NCBI GenBank assembly: GCA_025024175.1
Contig: QCXZ01000064.1
Location: 12,586,001-12,650,000, forward strand
DNA length: 64,000 nucleotides
Origin: Rhyzopertha dominica
Lineage: Eukaryota > Arthropoda > Insecta > Coleoptera > Bostrichidae
Direction of reading: 5' to 3'
In this document: piece after piece, positions 44,501 to 53,686 of the stretch
Numbering within the stretch: the first letter of the stretch is position 1
Layout: every line of letters starts with the position of its first letter
Notes under the pieces: model-generated
The model's input: the letters and a program-made list of their open reading frames with translations, nothing else
Databases searched by the model: none
What the model was told of the DNA's origin: nothing
Position numbers and translations under genes: made by a program

Positions 44501-45401
44501 TATGGTTCACAACATGCACACAATACACAAATCTCAACTCCTCCGCATTGTCAAAAGTCCTTTCTGGATAATACAAATCTTGATAATTATTAATAACAGA
44601 AAAGATTTCTGTCTGAAGTGGTGTGAATATAACATCATTATCATAATTTTGTAAAGCCGGATTGGCTGGTTTTATATTGTTGACTATTTGTACTTTAATA
44701 TTTCTTAATATACTTGCATTATCTAGTATAGCAGGTATTTTGGCACAAGGAGCAAATCGTTGCTCTGGAGAAAGGAGAAAAACATTTGTTTCTACTTTCT
44801 CCTCCTCACACTTGGGTATTTGCACTGTAACTTTACCCAGCTCATGCCAGTCTTCCGAATAACAGTTTACTTCCATCGGAACAGAATGCAAGGACTTAAG
44901 CATGCTACTACTCAGATCATATGACAAGTGAGAATTAAATGTGTCCTCTACTGCAACATCATCAGGAGCCTCTTCTGCTTCTTCTTCCAAAGGTTCTACA
45001 GTTTCACATACAGACTCTATGTCTTCGTGTGTCTTCACATCTACCTGTCCTTCATCATTCAAAGTAGTGTCTTCGTCACTGCTTTCTATTGCTTCTTGCT
45101 GTTTATTTATCAGTTCATTTCCAAAGGTACCGAGTAACTGGGTCATCGGATCTTCAACCTCATCTTCACTGTCTTGAGAGTCACTGTCTTCAAATTTCTG
45201 CCTCTTACTCTCAATTTTTGCAGGTAATTGTGATTTTCGCTTAATGCTATCAAAATCACTTGTTTCTCGCACATTTTTTGGTGCACCATACAAACTGTAT
45301 GTTTTCCTTTTCTTATTATTACCTTTTACACCCTTGTTTTTGCTTTGTGCAGACCTAAACTTAGTTTTTCCTTTGACGCCACCTTTCCTGCGTGGACCCA
45401 T
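35348..45401 (-). CDS. UTP25: UTP25 / DIEXF, SSU processome pseudo-helicase (complete)
   Basis: Five coding exons in phase 0: 45401-44400, 36752-36510, 36426-35800, 35745-35569 and 35515-35348, giving 738 residues, a normal length for the family. UTP25 (Def in zebrafish) is a nucleolar small-subunit processome protein required for early 18S pre-rRNA cleavages. It has a helicase-like fold without the usual ATP-binding motifs. Residues 1-60 are very basic (MGPRRKGGVKGKTKFR), 70-150 are acidic, and the conserved core starts near 265. Family blocks are ELRFVYCVHVVNHILKTRTK, EEFRDQGLVRPR|VLIVVPFRDSA, LELLILDQADVFLMQNW-like at about 455-468, and PNYFDYVRLRNYFKREDISF near 605. The DEAD box is replaced by DQAD, as expected. 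The first intron is 7.6 kb and loaded with transposons. Confidence 0.92.
35569..35745 (-). CDS. UTP25: UTP25 exon 4
   Basis: 59 codons, residues 625-683: EGKIARARDMFFHGDAHFLL then YTERFHFFHRKRIKGIRHLI and FFQPPNFPHFYYEM. This corresponds to the motif V/VI region of the helicase-like fold. Confidence 0.88.
35800..36426 (-). CDS. UTP25: UTP25 exon 3
   Basis: 209 codons, residues 416-624: LYADFYSSDIIITSPLGVRY, then ILDQADVFLMQNWDHLLHIF at the motif II position, and SRVRNWSLEGHSKYYRQTLI further on. This exon contains the most family-specific sequence. Confidence 0.92.
36510..36752 (-). CDS. UTP25: UTP25 exon 2
   Basis: 81 codons, residues 335-415. It starts VLIVVPFRDSAYKIIQ, the helicase motif Ia-like block, and contains LRFIKDYTGSELTMPKKNPK and SGNTGDDFKIGITVTKKSLK. 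Acceptor TTTTTTTGCAG, donor AAG|GTAATT. Confidence 0.92.
36753..37511 (-). other. UTP25 intron 1, 3' portion
   Basis: AT-rich. No gene or named repeat is seen. Confidence 0.4.
37512..37857. mobile_element. Hairpin MITE in UTP25 intron 1 (346 bp)
   Basis: Near-full-length inverted halves: ATGTCTTTAACTGAAAATTC, GGTTTAATGTAACCTCATCA and ATATACATATACATACG on the left; the right arm carries their inverses, ending GGAGTTAAAGACATACC. The inner arms share TTAATGGAACTTACAATAAT. No coding content. Confidence 0.85.
38000..38713. other. Intronic sequence with no recognised gene
   Basis: The minus-strand frame 38217-38543 is long for this composition but shows no recognised motif. A GC-richer stretch (TGACCCGGCTAGAGTGGGG) lies near 38625. 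Confidence 0.35.
38720..39256. mobile_element. Candidate element with CAGTGTTGCCA ends
   Basis: CAGTGTTGCCAACTTAGCGG at about 38720 is inverted at about 39220-39256 (GCCAATCTAGCGG region and GTGGCAACACTG). The interior of about 540 bp is AT-rich with no transposase. The match is short and imperfect, so the call is tentative. Confidence 0.45.
39324..39461 (-). pseudogene. THAP-domain-like N-terminal fragment
   Basis: Starting at ATG 39461 the frame reads MAAEKKCFLPTCTNTSIVA, LEKKFLIVPEEKSRRKLWCD and ALTARG, then stops. The Cys-x3-Cys pair with a proline, the FxVPxxxxRRxxW spacing and the short start are typical of the first half of a THAP zinc finger. The second Cys-x2-His pair is not reached. 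It may be a first exon with a missed splice site or a dead P-element-derived sequence. It lies within UTP25 intron 1 on the same strand. Confidence 0.5.
39815..40029. repeat. Interspersed repeat, copy 3
   Basis: The longest copy of the family also at 8563 and 23205. It contains GGAAAATCTTTATAAAGCC, TTGATCTGCAACCTTC, GCTTGGCAGCAGTCATAAAA and ends GAATCATTTATAGAAACCCT followed by GTATA. Confidence 0.75.
40144..42660 (-). mobile_element. BEL/Pao 5' half: LTR remnant, primer site, gag, protease
   Basis: On the minus strand the order is: a probable LTR (about 42650-42050), a primer-binding site at 42048-42031, gag from ATG 41701 and an aspartic-protease region to 40144. Gag reads MAPKAEDTIKILNAKK, then ELPFFNGDQRQWINFYEVFK, VQYLISKLSGSALNICKHLS and IWDALIDRYNDPRAQADDYL, a BEL/Pao capsid pattern. 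A zinc-knuckle region (CLKCFSINHSVSNF, CIQCNKPHHTLLHFE) is followed by ARLLIDLGSQCHFLT of the protease. RT and the 3' LTR are absent. Frameshifts occur near 41640, 41350 and 41000. Confidence 0.85.
42031..42048 (-). promoter_or_regulatory. BEL/Pao primer-binding site, tRNA-Tyr-like
   Basis: The minus strand reads TGGTCCTATCGAGCCGGA. The plus strand therefore reads as a tRNA 3' end with CCA, and it matches the remembered 3' end of insect tRNA-Tyr (CCGGCTCGAAGGACCA) except for one inserted base. It lies between the LTR remnant and gag, as expected. Confidence 0.65.
42706..42900. mobile_element. Hairpin MITE (about 195 bp)
   Basis: Inverted halves hold GGGTTTGATGTCGT, CGTAGAATTTGCTCTT and GTTTCGCC around a centre near 42815 (CAGAAGGACTCTGACTCTGA). 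The tip GGCTTTCAC and the GTTTCGC core link it to the element at 11483-11786. Confidence 0.8.
43015..43720 (+). pseudogene. Decayed Tc1-like transposase
   Basis: Across frames the plus strand reads REELRGTRIKKAPQLQRCH, MRLAFA then EHRH, NNDQYCKVLFS, HGWERVYRRPG and WYFTRRRRS. These match the Tc1 order of HTH, LxFAxEHxxW, W-K-x-V-L-F-S-D-E-S and WRRPG. Stops and frameshifts are frequent. The element ends are not found. Confidence 0.7.
43721..44399 (-). other. UTP25 intron 1, 5' portion
   Basis: AT-rich with no recognised gene. It begins with a consensus donor at 44399 (GTAAGC). Confidence 0.4.
44400..45401 (-). CDS. UTP25: UTP25 exon 1
   Basis: 334 codons from ATG 45401 (TATAAATGGG) to a donor at 44399-44398 (AGG|GTAAGC). 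It covers the basic tail, the acidic low-complexity region (EDSDSQDSEDEVEDP) and the beginning of the conserved core (NNYQDLYYPERTFDNAEEL). Confidence 0.92.
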
Positions 45402-45626
45402 TTATATACTGCGAAAAGTAAATTAAGAGGCAACCAAACTAGTAATTAAAAATTAGGTCTTATAAGAACATAAACACGTGCGAAACTTAACGTCGTAATT
45501 CATAAATCACAACATAACCTAATTTTTGTAACGAATGTGTTTGTAAACGTCAATGTCAAGTAGTCAACTGTCATACTGTCAAGTTGTCATCGCTGTCACT
45601 ATATTGTCACAGGGACTATGGAAAAA
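45402..45626 (-). promoter_or_regulatory. UTP25 promoter/5' UTR region
   Basis: About 220 bp lie between the start codon and a nested MITE cluster. TGTCAAGTTGTCATCGCTGT-type repeats of TGTCA (about 45550-45610) are visible. No TATA box at an obvious spacing. The assignment is by position only. Confidence 0.35.
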
Positions 45627-46293
45627 TTCCACCGAACTCTATAAAATATTGAACATCAGAGAATAGGCGTGTGGCATTAAAATAAATGTTCCCTTTAGAA
45701 CAATTCTTATTTCTTCGTAGGCATGCGCAGTAGAATGTGAAGTGTCAGATATTCTGGTGTTCATGTCACTATGTCAATGACAAAATGTCATACCAAGCAA
45801 CGACGCGAACAGCTGATGCTACGGTTAAGTGTTTTTACACATTTTTATGTAAACACTGCAACTTAACTTAGAAAGAAAGCTTGATAACTGAACAGCTGGC
45901 ATCGCAAATGATATTGACTGTTCTCAAATAATTAGGCATTCCAACGAACTGTCAAAGTGTCTTAAAAATAGCGTCTGTAGTGTAAACAAACATCTTTGTT
46001 TAGCAGAAATTGGAATAACAATAATAGCCGAATCACCTACACAGATAACGTATACACAAAACCCTCACAAAACTCAGTTACACACCTAAAATCTTTTAAA
46101 CGATAACTACAAAATACATGTAAACATACTATATCAAGTCTTTGTTTACCCTACAGACGCCATTTTCAAAGACACTGACAGTTCGTTGGAATGCCTAATG
46201 GAAAGCGCAAGCGCCTCAAGAAACTGCGCAGGTTTAAATTGGAAACAGATTTGAGAGGCTTCTGATATTCCATATTTTATAGAGTTCGGTGAA
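45627..46293. mobile_element. Outer MITE with TTCACCGAACTCTATAAAAT ends
   Basis: The left end reads TTCCACCGAACTCTATAAAA and the right end reads TTTCACCGAACTCTATAAAA in reverse. Inner arms share a GCGCAGT segment. The element is interrupted by another MITE at 45935-46195. It ends about 220 bp upstream of the UTP25 start codon. Confidence 0.75.
45935..46195. mobile_element. Inner MITE with TA duplication (261 bp)
   Basis: The ends are GGCATTCCAACGAACTGTCA and its inverse (TGACAGTTCGTTGGAATGCC), continuing with AGTGTCTT and GCGTCTGTAG-like blocks for about 60 bp. TA flanks both sides (45933-45934, 46196-46197), which suits a Tc1/mariner-type MITE. Confidence 0.85.
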
Positions 46294-46295
46294 AA

Positions 46296-47397
46296 ATTCC
46301 ATTTAGATTTAGGTTCGTAAGTAATACGTAAGATGAAAGCAGATTTGTTGCCATCTAGGATGTACTTTTTTGGTCAATTTATCAGTTTGAAGTTTCACAA
46401 TCTTAGACTATACAGTTCTGTATGATCTAATATTAGTTCAAAATAACGTGGACGAATTCCTGTTCTAATCTAATTTTATCACCTACCTAGGTACCATTCT
46501 TTTAGTGTTGACTAAGCTATAGTCAATTACATTTCTATAAAACCACTCCCTAGTGTAAGTTTTTATAAGGGGAAGTTTATATCTTAAAGCGTCCAGCAGT
46601 AGCAAAAAAAATATTTTGTTTAGGACTACCGACTACCTATAGATGTAGCTCTAACTTTGTAGCTCTAACTTGCCATAATCTACAAGTGAACTACATATAA
46701 GCAGTTCTGAAAACATCGACACAAAATTCGCAGATTATCCTATATCGTGTGATTTGGGATGTGTATGAAACGTCGCGATATTCAAATTCTGTTGATGTAC
46801 CGGTATGTTTATGAAACGTGTTTATGTAATGACACCGAGCCAGCTTTGATAATTTTAGCATTGTTTAAGAATTTAAGAAATTAAGAAGAAATTCTATTCT
46901 TAAACAATGATTTTAGTTTAGAGTTGTCAAGTATAATTACTTTTAGGTACCCGTTACTATCTATTGGTTACTTTTTACTCGTTTACTCGTACAATAAATA
47001 ACATAAACACTAGGACGATANCCCTAGCATAAACATGAGCACTGCCATTGCCACGACCCTGCTTATGCTGGCTGTGCTGGCATAAATTGATTCTGCACAG
47101 GGTGTACCGTGTACCATTTTCGTTGTAATTGTAGATTGTAGGGTATCTCGCTAATTACTAATGCTAGAGGGATGCTGTTTCGACCTTTTGTTGTGAGTTG
47201 AGCTGTACCATTGGAATTTTTATATGGTCTTTTGTTTTAAACCTATAGCCAACTTTTGAAAACCTAACATTTGTTTCAGATCTCAAAATCTCGCTTGGGT
47301 ATGTAGATTCAAAAAAACCGTCCTAATTATTTAGTATACTGGTTATTTACCTATCGAGCTCAAATTGTGCACACCCCTAGAAAGTGGCCTCCTGAAC
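46296..47397. other. Spacer with no recognised gene
   Basis: AT-rich. GATGTAGCTCTAACTT is followed at once by a near repeat (46645-46672). A GC-richer patch with GCTTATGCTGGCTGTGCTGG is at about 47060. An N is near 47021. Confidence 0.35.
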
Positions 47398-47439
47398 ACG
47401 AATATGAAATCAGTTTCTTGCGCTCGCGCTTAATTTAAA

Positions 47440-47755
47440 AAAAATTAATGTTTCAATTTGGAACTCCTTAACGTCCGGTCGTCCTACGCGGTGCCTTTTC
47501 ACGTAGATTTGGGAGTCGTTTTGTTTTTACCTCGTGATTTTGACGTTTAGGCCGTGATTTACAACACGCGGGGTTTTTCGTATGCTGTGCGATGTCGCGT
47601 ATTTCTTAACATCCAGTAGTCCTACCCGTGTGCGTTTTCAGGTAAATAAAACGCACACGGGTAGGACTACGACCGAACGTTAAGGAGCATGGGACACTGC
47701 ACAGCTTAAGCGAGAACGCTCCGCGTCNTAAAAAGTAGTTCCAAATTGAAANATT
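47440..47755. repeat. Nested inverted repeat with perfect 24-bp inner hairpin
   Basis: The outer inverted pair is TTCAATTTGGAACT plus CCTTAACGTCCGGTCGTCCT (about 47450-47490) and its inverse near 47670-47750. The inner perfect hairpin at 47616-47670 has arms GTAGTCCTACCCGTGTGCGT (plus TTT) and a short AT loop. It is CpG-richer than its surroundings. Two N bases lie on the right side. Probably a MITE. Confidence 0.7.
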
Positions 47756-48047
47756 AAACGATTATAACATTTTTGATAGATATTTTTATTTTGAATCCAG
47801 TGACGCACTCGAATATTTTTGAAGAGGTCTCATTTTTGAGATATAACACACTTACATTTTTTTAATGACATTCTTTCTAATTAGGAAAATTTATTATTGG
47901 ATTTATTTTTAATAATTCTGGTAGGTATATTCGATTTTTTTAGTAATTTAGTCAGATTTTTTGTTTACATCCAGTAGGCTATGGAAAAACTAAACACAAT
48001 ATAATTTATATTATTAAGTAAAAGTTATAATCCATTAAAAGCATACA

Positions 48048-49087
48048 TACAGGGTCCGCCACCTAAAACTCGCCAGGCTCATATTTTCTTTATTTTTTTA
48101 AGTACAATCTTAAGTTATATGTCAAATTGTAGGTCTTTGTAAACGCTTTAAAAATAGCATAGTGGGTGTTGAAAATTTTTTTTTGCGGATTATCATATTT
48201 TGCAAATAAAGTGAATTTTTATAAATATTTTTTAACCTTACCTCGTATAATAAATATTGCTTCATAGTTGGATGCCGCCTTTTATTTTCTTCAATTTGTA
48301 TCATTACGATGTATGCGCACTTCTTACTCCTTCTCAGTAAAAAACAAGAAAAACTAGTCGCCGTAATGTTCTATTAATAGGATTGTTTAGAATTTTTTAA
48401 CTGTTAGTTTAGTAGCTTATTACGGTACAAATTATGCCTACATACCCATTGCTGCACACAAAACCCCAAAATTTGGAACAACTTTTAAATAAATAAAGTA
48501 CTAAGTCCGTTCTATAAAGAGAGAGGCTAGAAAATGAAACCCTGCGAGGAGGCTAGTTTGGTTTTCCACATCAAGCACTAGCCTCATCGCAGGGTGTCGT
48601 ATTCTAGCCTCTCTTTTTTTTAGAATGAACTTTGTACTTGATTTATTTAAAAGTTACTCTAAATTTTGGGGTTTTGTGTGCAGCGAAGGGTATGTAGACA
48701 TAATTTGTACCGTAATAAAGTGTTAAACTAACACTTTAAATATTGTGAACAGCCCTATTAACAGAATATTACGGCGACTAGTTTTTCTTGTTTTTCTCTA
48801 AGAGGGAGTAAAAATTATGCATACATGGTAATGACACAAATTGAAGAAATTAAAAGGCAGCATCCAACTATGAAGCAATATTTATTATACAGGATAAGGT
48901 TAAAAAATATTTACAAAAACTAACTTTATTTGCAAAATATGATAATCTGCAAAAAACAATTTTGGACACCCACCATGCTATTTTTAAAAAATTTAAAAAG
49001 ACCTACAATTTGACATATAACTTAAGGTTATACCTAAAAAAATAAAGAAAATACAAGCCTGGGGAGTTTTAGGTGGCGGACCCTGTA
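48048..49087. mobile_element. Full-length palindromic (fold-back) element, 1,040 bp
   Basis: The whole element folds on itself: arms of about 510 bp from the tip ACAGGGTCCGCCACCTAAAA to a centre near 48575 (CTAGTTTGG ... CACTAGCC). Mid-arm matches include CGCCGTAATGTTCTATTAAT with its inverse and AAAACCCCAAAATTT with its inverse. TA flanks both ends. A single-arm relative is at 4153-4406. No protein is encoded beyond short frames within the arms. Confidence 0.88.
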
Positions 49088-52000
49088 TATGTCTATTTNA
49101 ATACATACGTAAGACTCGTAAAGACCCTCATGCAATTCTTTGGTGGTTAATCAAGAATGCCATGTAACTAATGGAAATCATTCTTTATTTGGAGATACAT
49201 ACCTATGCACTGTTTAGCACCACATTATTTATTAAATCTTAGCAATCTTAACCATTGACAGCATCTTTTTATTAACAATTAGTTTGCGAAGTATATTTTT
49301 TTAATAACAAAATAGGTTCTTTCGTGCCTACTCAGTTGTGATTATTTGTGAAATGCCATGGTATTGCCGAAGGTGTCAACTTCGGGGGAGCTCATAGAAC
49401 TAAATAGTGCATCCTCAGGTGGTGGATAGAGGGATGCCCCCATTTGGGGATAGGGAAAATCCTCACAGGCTATTAGGCAAAAAATTTTAAAAACTTTGTT
49501 ACAGGCTACTGGGGAACTATGTCACAACATAACATTGTATTTCTTTTAGGATTGTTGTGTCATTAAATTTGTAATCTGATACCCGATTAAAGGTTTTGAG
49601 ACCATGTAAGACTAAATATCGAATTCTGTTTGGAGATATCAACTTATTATTTTTGTATACTGAAAATTTTAATGTGGTTTTTAGCAAGTCAGTAATACCC
49701 ATGAATATTATAAATTTCAAAATTGACCACCTTTTAATTTAAAAAATCAGGACAGATAATAAATTCTGGAAGGCATAAAGCGGAATAAAATTATGGAAGC
49801 AAATTCAAGAAATTGAAATAAATTACAACCTAGTGACATCATGCTAAACAATTTATTAACAGCATTGTTTCCATACTCCTAAGAATAAATGCTGAAAACT
49901 GACATTGTCTTATGACATTCTTACATGTTAATATTGTTCAATGGTTTCAGTTTTAAAATCTGTATGAATTTTGTGTTAAAAAAGATAATGAAAAAGTAAT
50001 AATTGAATGTACCTACTGGTGTAGTGGAAGTGGACAAACATGAATAGTTAAAACACTTAAATTTGAATCAGTCCTTTGTTGCAAATCACAATTTTTCCTT
50101 CATCAAAGCATTGCGCTTTGTTACAGAGGATCTATCTTTGTGATCCCTTTTGTATTCTCATCTCACTTTTCATTGATACTGATAATGGAAAAAATACATT
50201 TTGCATGAAATTTTGACATACTTTACGTTAGATGTAAATATTAGGTGGAAAATTTATTATTCTTTTTTTTTATTCAGTATTATCCCATCTAAATCAGTAC
50301 GGGTTGTTATACCCTGCTATGAAGTTGTTTCAAACTATTTGAAAAATAGTTCTAATTGAGTAGTTTAGAATTGTTTTAGATAGTTTGCTCAATATTGTAA
50401 ATTACATTAAACTATTTGTTCCATTTTTTAAATGTTATATTAATATTGGTAAGGTTATTGTTACTATCATCTTTGATTGTAATATTCCATATTGTGGTAT
50501 GGTTGTTTATTTTGTGTAGCTTTTTTTACATATTTTCAAGTAGTTTCCAGCACCTAGAATTCAATAAAACAAAAGCATTTATACTGTTTGCTTATTTAAT
50601 TATTTTAAAACAAAAATATAAAACAGTAAATGAGGTAATATGTATATATACCAATTTATTTTTAACACTAACATATTACATGATATCACATGTTACTTGC
50701 ACAAATCAAGTGTTGTACGTAATTATTATTGACGTCACGTCGATGTGGGACGAAGTACAAGTATGTTAAAAACTAGACCCATTGAATTCGTTACTCATTA
50801 CATAATTGTGGATTATTTCATCGTTGTTGATCATCATCACTGCAATTTCATAACGAATTCTAGGTAATTTTCAAAATTTTATTGCAATCTTATCAAAATA
50901 CTTTTAAAATTTCTGTGCACATATATCTTCCTTTTAGAATAATAAAACACAGCTAGGTATCCTTTTTCTTTATAAAAACTGTATAATTATTGATTGCCTT
51001 TGTTTTTCTCAATAGATCAACTATTTCTCTTAAATGGGATAATAAAATTGCAATTTCAACAACTTAAATTATCGTACCACAACAATTTCTTTAATAATAT
51101 TGTAACAGTATTTTTTTAATTGTGCCCTTGTATTGTTATCCTTTTTTACTATATTTCAAAATGATAAGGGATATCAAAAAATATTCTGTGTAATATAATT
51201 CATACCATAACCTTTACTGTGAATTTTAAAAACAAAAATGCACCTGTAAATTGCAACTTAAATACAAAACTAACTCACAGTACAGGTACGGTAGCATTAG
51301 AGCCTTTTTTGCAAATTTTAAATCCACTTTATATCGCAAAAGGTAGCATCATTATAGAAAGTAAAGGATGCAATAAATAGATAAAAATAATTTAAAAAAA
51401 ACTTATACTACCTTTTGGTCATATAGTGTACTTATCCAGCAATTCAAGTAGGACCAGTTATAGTATGTCATGGCAAGAAACTATTTTAAGTAAATTATCT
51501 AGCTAAGTAACATGGTGTACACTTACAAATAGAAATCACTGCTGCTAATCCGCAAAGAAGAAGAGGACGGCTTTGAACGAGTATCATTTTTGACCTTTAA
51601 GTATATCCATACATAAATAATACTGGCTCATTTTATTTTGCTTCTTAGTGGATAACGCGCAGTGTCAGACTAGAAAATTCTCCCAAACGCTGAATGTAAT
51701 ATTTCAGTTAGCACTCGCTCCTATGGTAACTAAGAAAATAGAGCTTTGGCACAAATGCTTCCGGGGCAACATAAGGAACTCTTTTAAAATAGGAACTTGC
51801 AAAAGAATGGGTGTTTAATAAAAGCAGTCAAAGTTAATTAAATGTCTGCCTTCAAGTGACAAATAATGCGACAAACTTTTCCTGAGTTGCCCCAATAATC
51901 TAAAAAAAGGGACTTTGCACCAGACGTTAGCATAGGAAAGTTAAAAATCCATAAAGGCAATTGAACAAGTAATAAAGATTTGGGTTAAGTTTCTTCTGAA

Positions 52001-53169
52001 ATGATTAATTAAATTTTTGGTATGATCACAAATGAAGAAATTTTATTTACTTCAATACCTGTTACTGTGTACAGACCTTTCCAAGACCATAATGTATTCA
52101 AAGAGAAGTTTGGTGAGAGCTTACTGAAAAATAACTGATTTTTTTATAAAAGCAAGTTAACTTAAATTTGTTATTGGAATAACTGAATATTTGTCTTAAG
52201 TAATAATATTTAACACAAATATCCCTAATTTAAAAAAAAGGCTCAATAAACTAGTTGTATACCCAGTTTAGTAGGATTTGTGATGTTTTCTTTTTCCTCA
52301 AAAATTAATTATTTAAAGAGTCTAAACTTTTTGACGACATAAAAACCACCTTTATTTTATTGCTATTCCCAATGGCCATATTGATTGGGTAAGTGACAGC
52401 TTGGAAAGGCCTATTACAATGTGTAGGTATCTGTTTTTTTTGTCTTTGATCTAGTTCATTCTAATTTATTTCATGTCTAAAGAGAAAATTATTGTTTTTC
52501 CAAATCTTACTGCTGGATTGTTACATCTCCTATTTGAAATTGAAAAATCTCTTTAATTTAGTTTTCTTTGATGTGACAGTTGCACTATTATTCATGTGTC
52601 TTTTTTTCCCTAATAATCTAAGGAAGAAGTGATTTCAAATGCCACAGGAATCAACCAAAAAGTGTTTAATATGCTATTCAGTTCAGCTTTGGGAGTAATT
52701 TGTTCTGTGTAGAACCATATTGCCAAAATCTCTCATAAGTTCACACATTAAAATAGACATAACATATATGAATCATTAAATATTTACAATATGTCTAATA
52801 AGTATTACCTCTTATTTACAGTATGTACAAAAAGATTTAAAGAAAAATAAAAGTATTTACAGGAAGAACTCCTGGGACACTAAGAGGGTAGAGAGCATAA
52901 ATGCTTCTTGTATGCCAAAAATAAATTTCAAGTGCCCCCGAAACAAAATTTTAGAAATTTTTAACCCCATTCCCGTTGAAATAGCATGGTGTCAGTCTCA
53001 CCATCTCGTCCCAGGTTGAATATCAAAAACTGAGCGTATTGAGCGATGGAGATCAAAACCGTATTAATAAGTACCCATAAGTTCACAAACTAAGTCAGTA
53101 ACTGCACTGCACCAGAAAAAAATTAGTCTACAAATCACAACCTGAGCAAATTCAAAAGGGGCCGTCCTG
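49088..53169. other. Long non-coding stretch downstream of tara
   Basis: AT-rich, with no supported gene. The part near 53160 is likely tara 3' UTR, which could be long. The plus-strand frame 50416-50769 is hydrophobic but explained by T-rich composition. Confidence 0.4.
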
Positions 53170-53686
53170 CTACGACCCTCCCACTAAGACGTGCATGAAC
53201 CCGTCCCATTCTTCCGCCCTTGACGTCGATGGTTCTTTCCACTCCTCCGTCGACAGGCCCAATTCCTCGTAGAGCTCGTTGTTGTTTATCGACTCCAAAT
53301 CCGTTTGACTACTCAAACTCAACACAGAGCCCCAATTGATAGGCCTACTCTCATCATCCCCTATCCCCGAGTCCGTATCCGGGGCTTGGGAGGGAAAAGG
53401 AGTCGCCCTGCCCGACTGACAGGTCATCTCCCGCAGACTTTGTTCGTAACTTGGTTGCTCGGGTACGGGGAGAGGCCTGCTTGGAGGAGAGAGTTCGGGC
53501 AGGGGCGGGTACGGCGGTTCGACGGGTTCCGATTCCATTTCACGTTCTAACCTCCTGAGAGTATTGCATATTAACACAGATCTTCGGAGGGAAGGGTCCG
53601 AACACTGCCTGTACCTCGCAAGTTTGCACATTGACAAGTTAAGAACTGCTAACCTTCGCTGCCTATAGCATGGAACATGACACCAT
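53170..53686 (-). CDS. tara: tara coding exon 2, SERTA domain
   Basis: The acceptor AATGTTTGCAG ends at 53687. The exon holds the SERTA core, DTDSGIGDDESRPINWGSVL, ELYEELGLSTEEW and the terminal aspartate/aromatic motif, with TAG at 53172-53170. GC content is well above the flanks. Confidence 0.9.

Noticed and set aside
50416..50769. Multi-pass membrane protein (receptor-like) on the plus strand
   Set aside because: Hydrophobicity follows from T-rich DNA, there is no known motif or splice context, and flanks have the same composition.
53305..53550. Plus-strand arginine-rich frame opposite tara
   Set aside because: A shadow of the GC-rich SERTA exon on the other strand.
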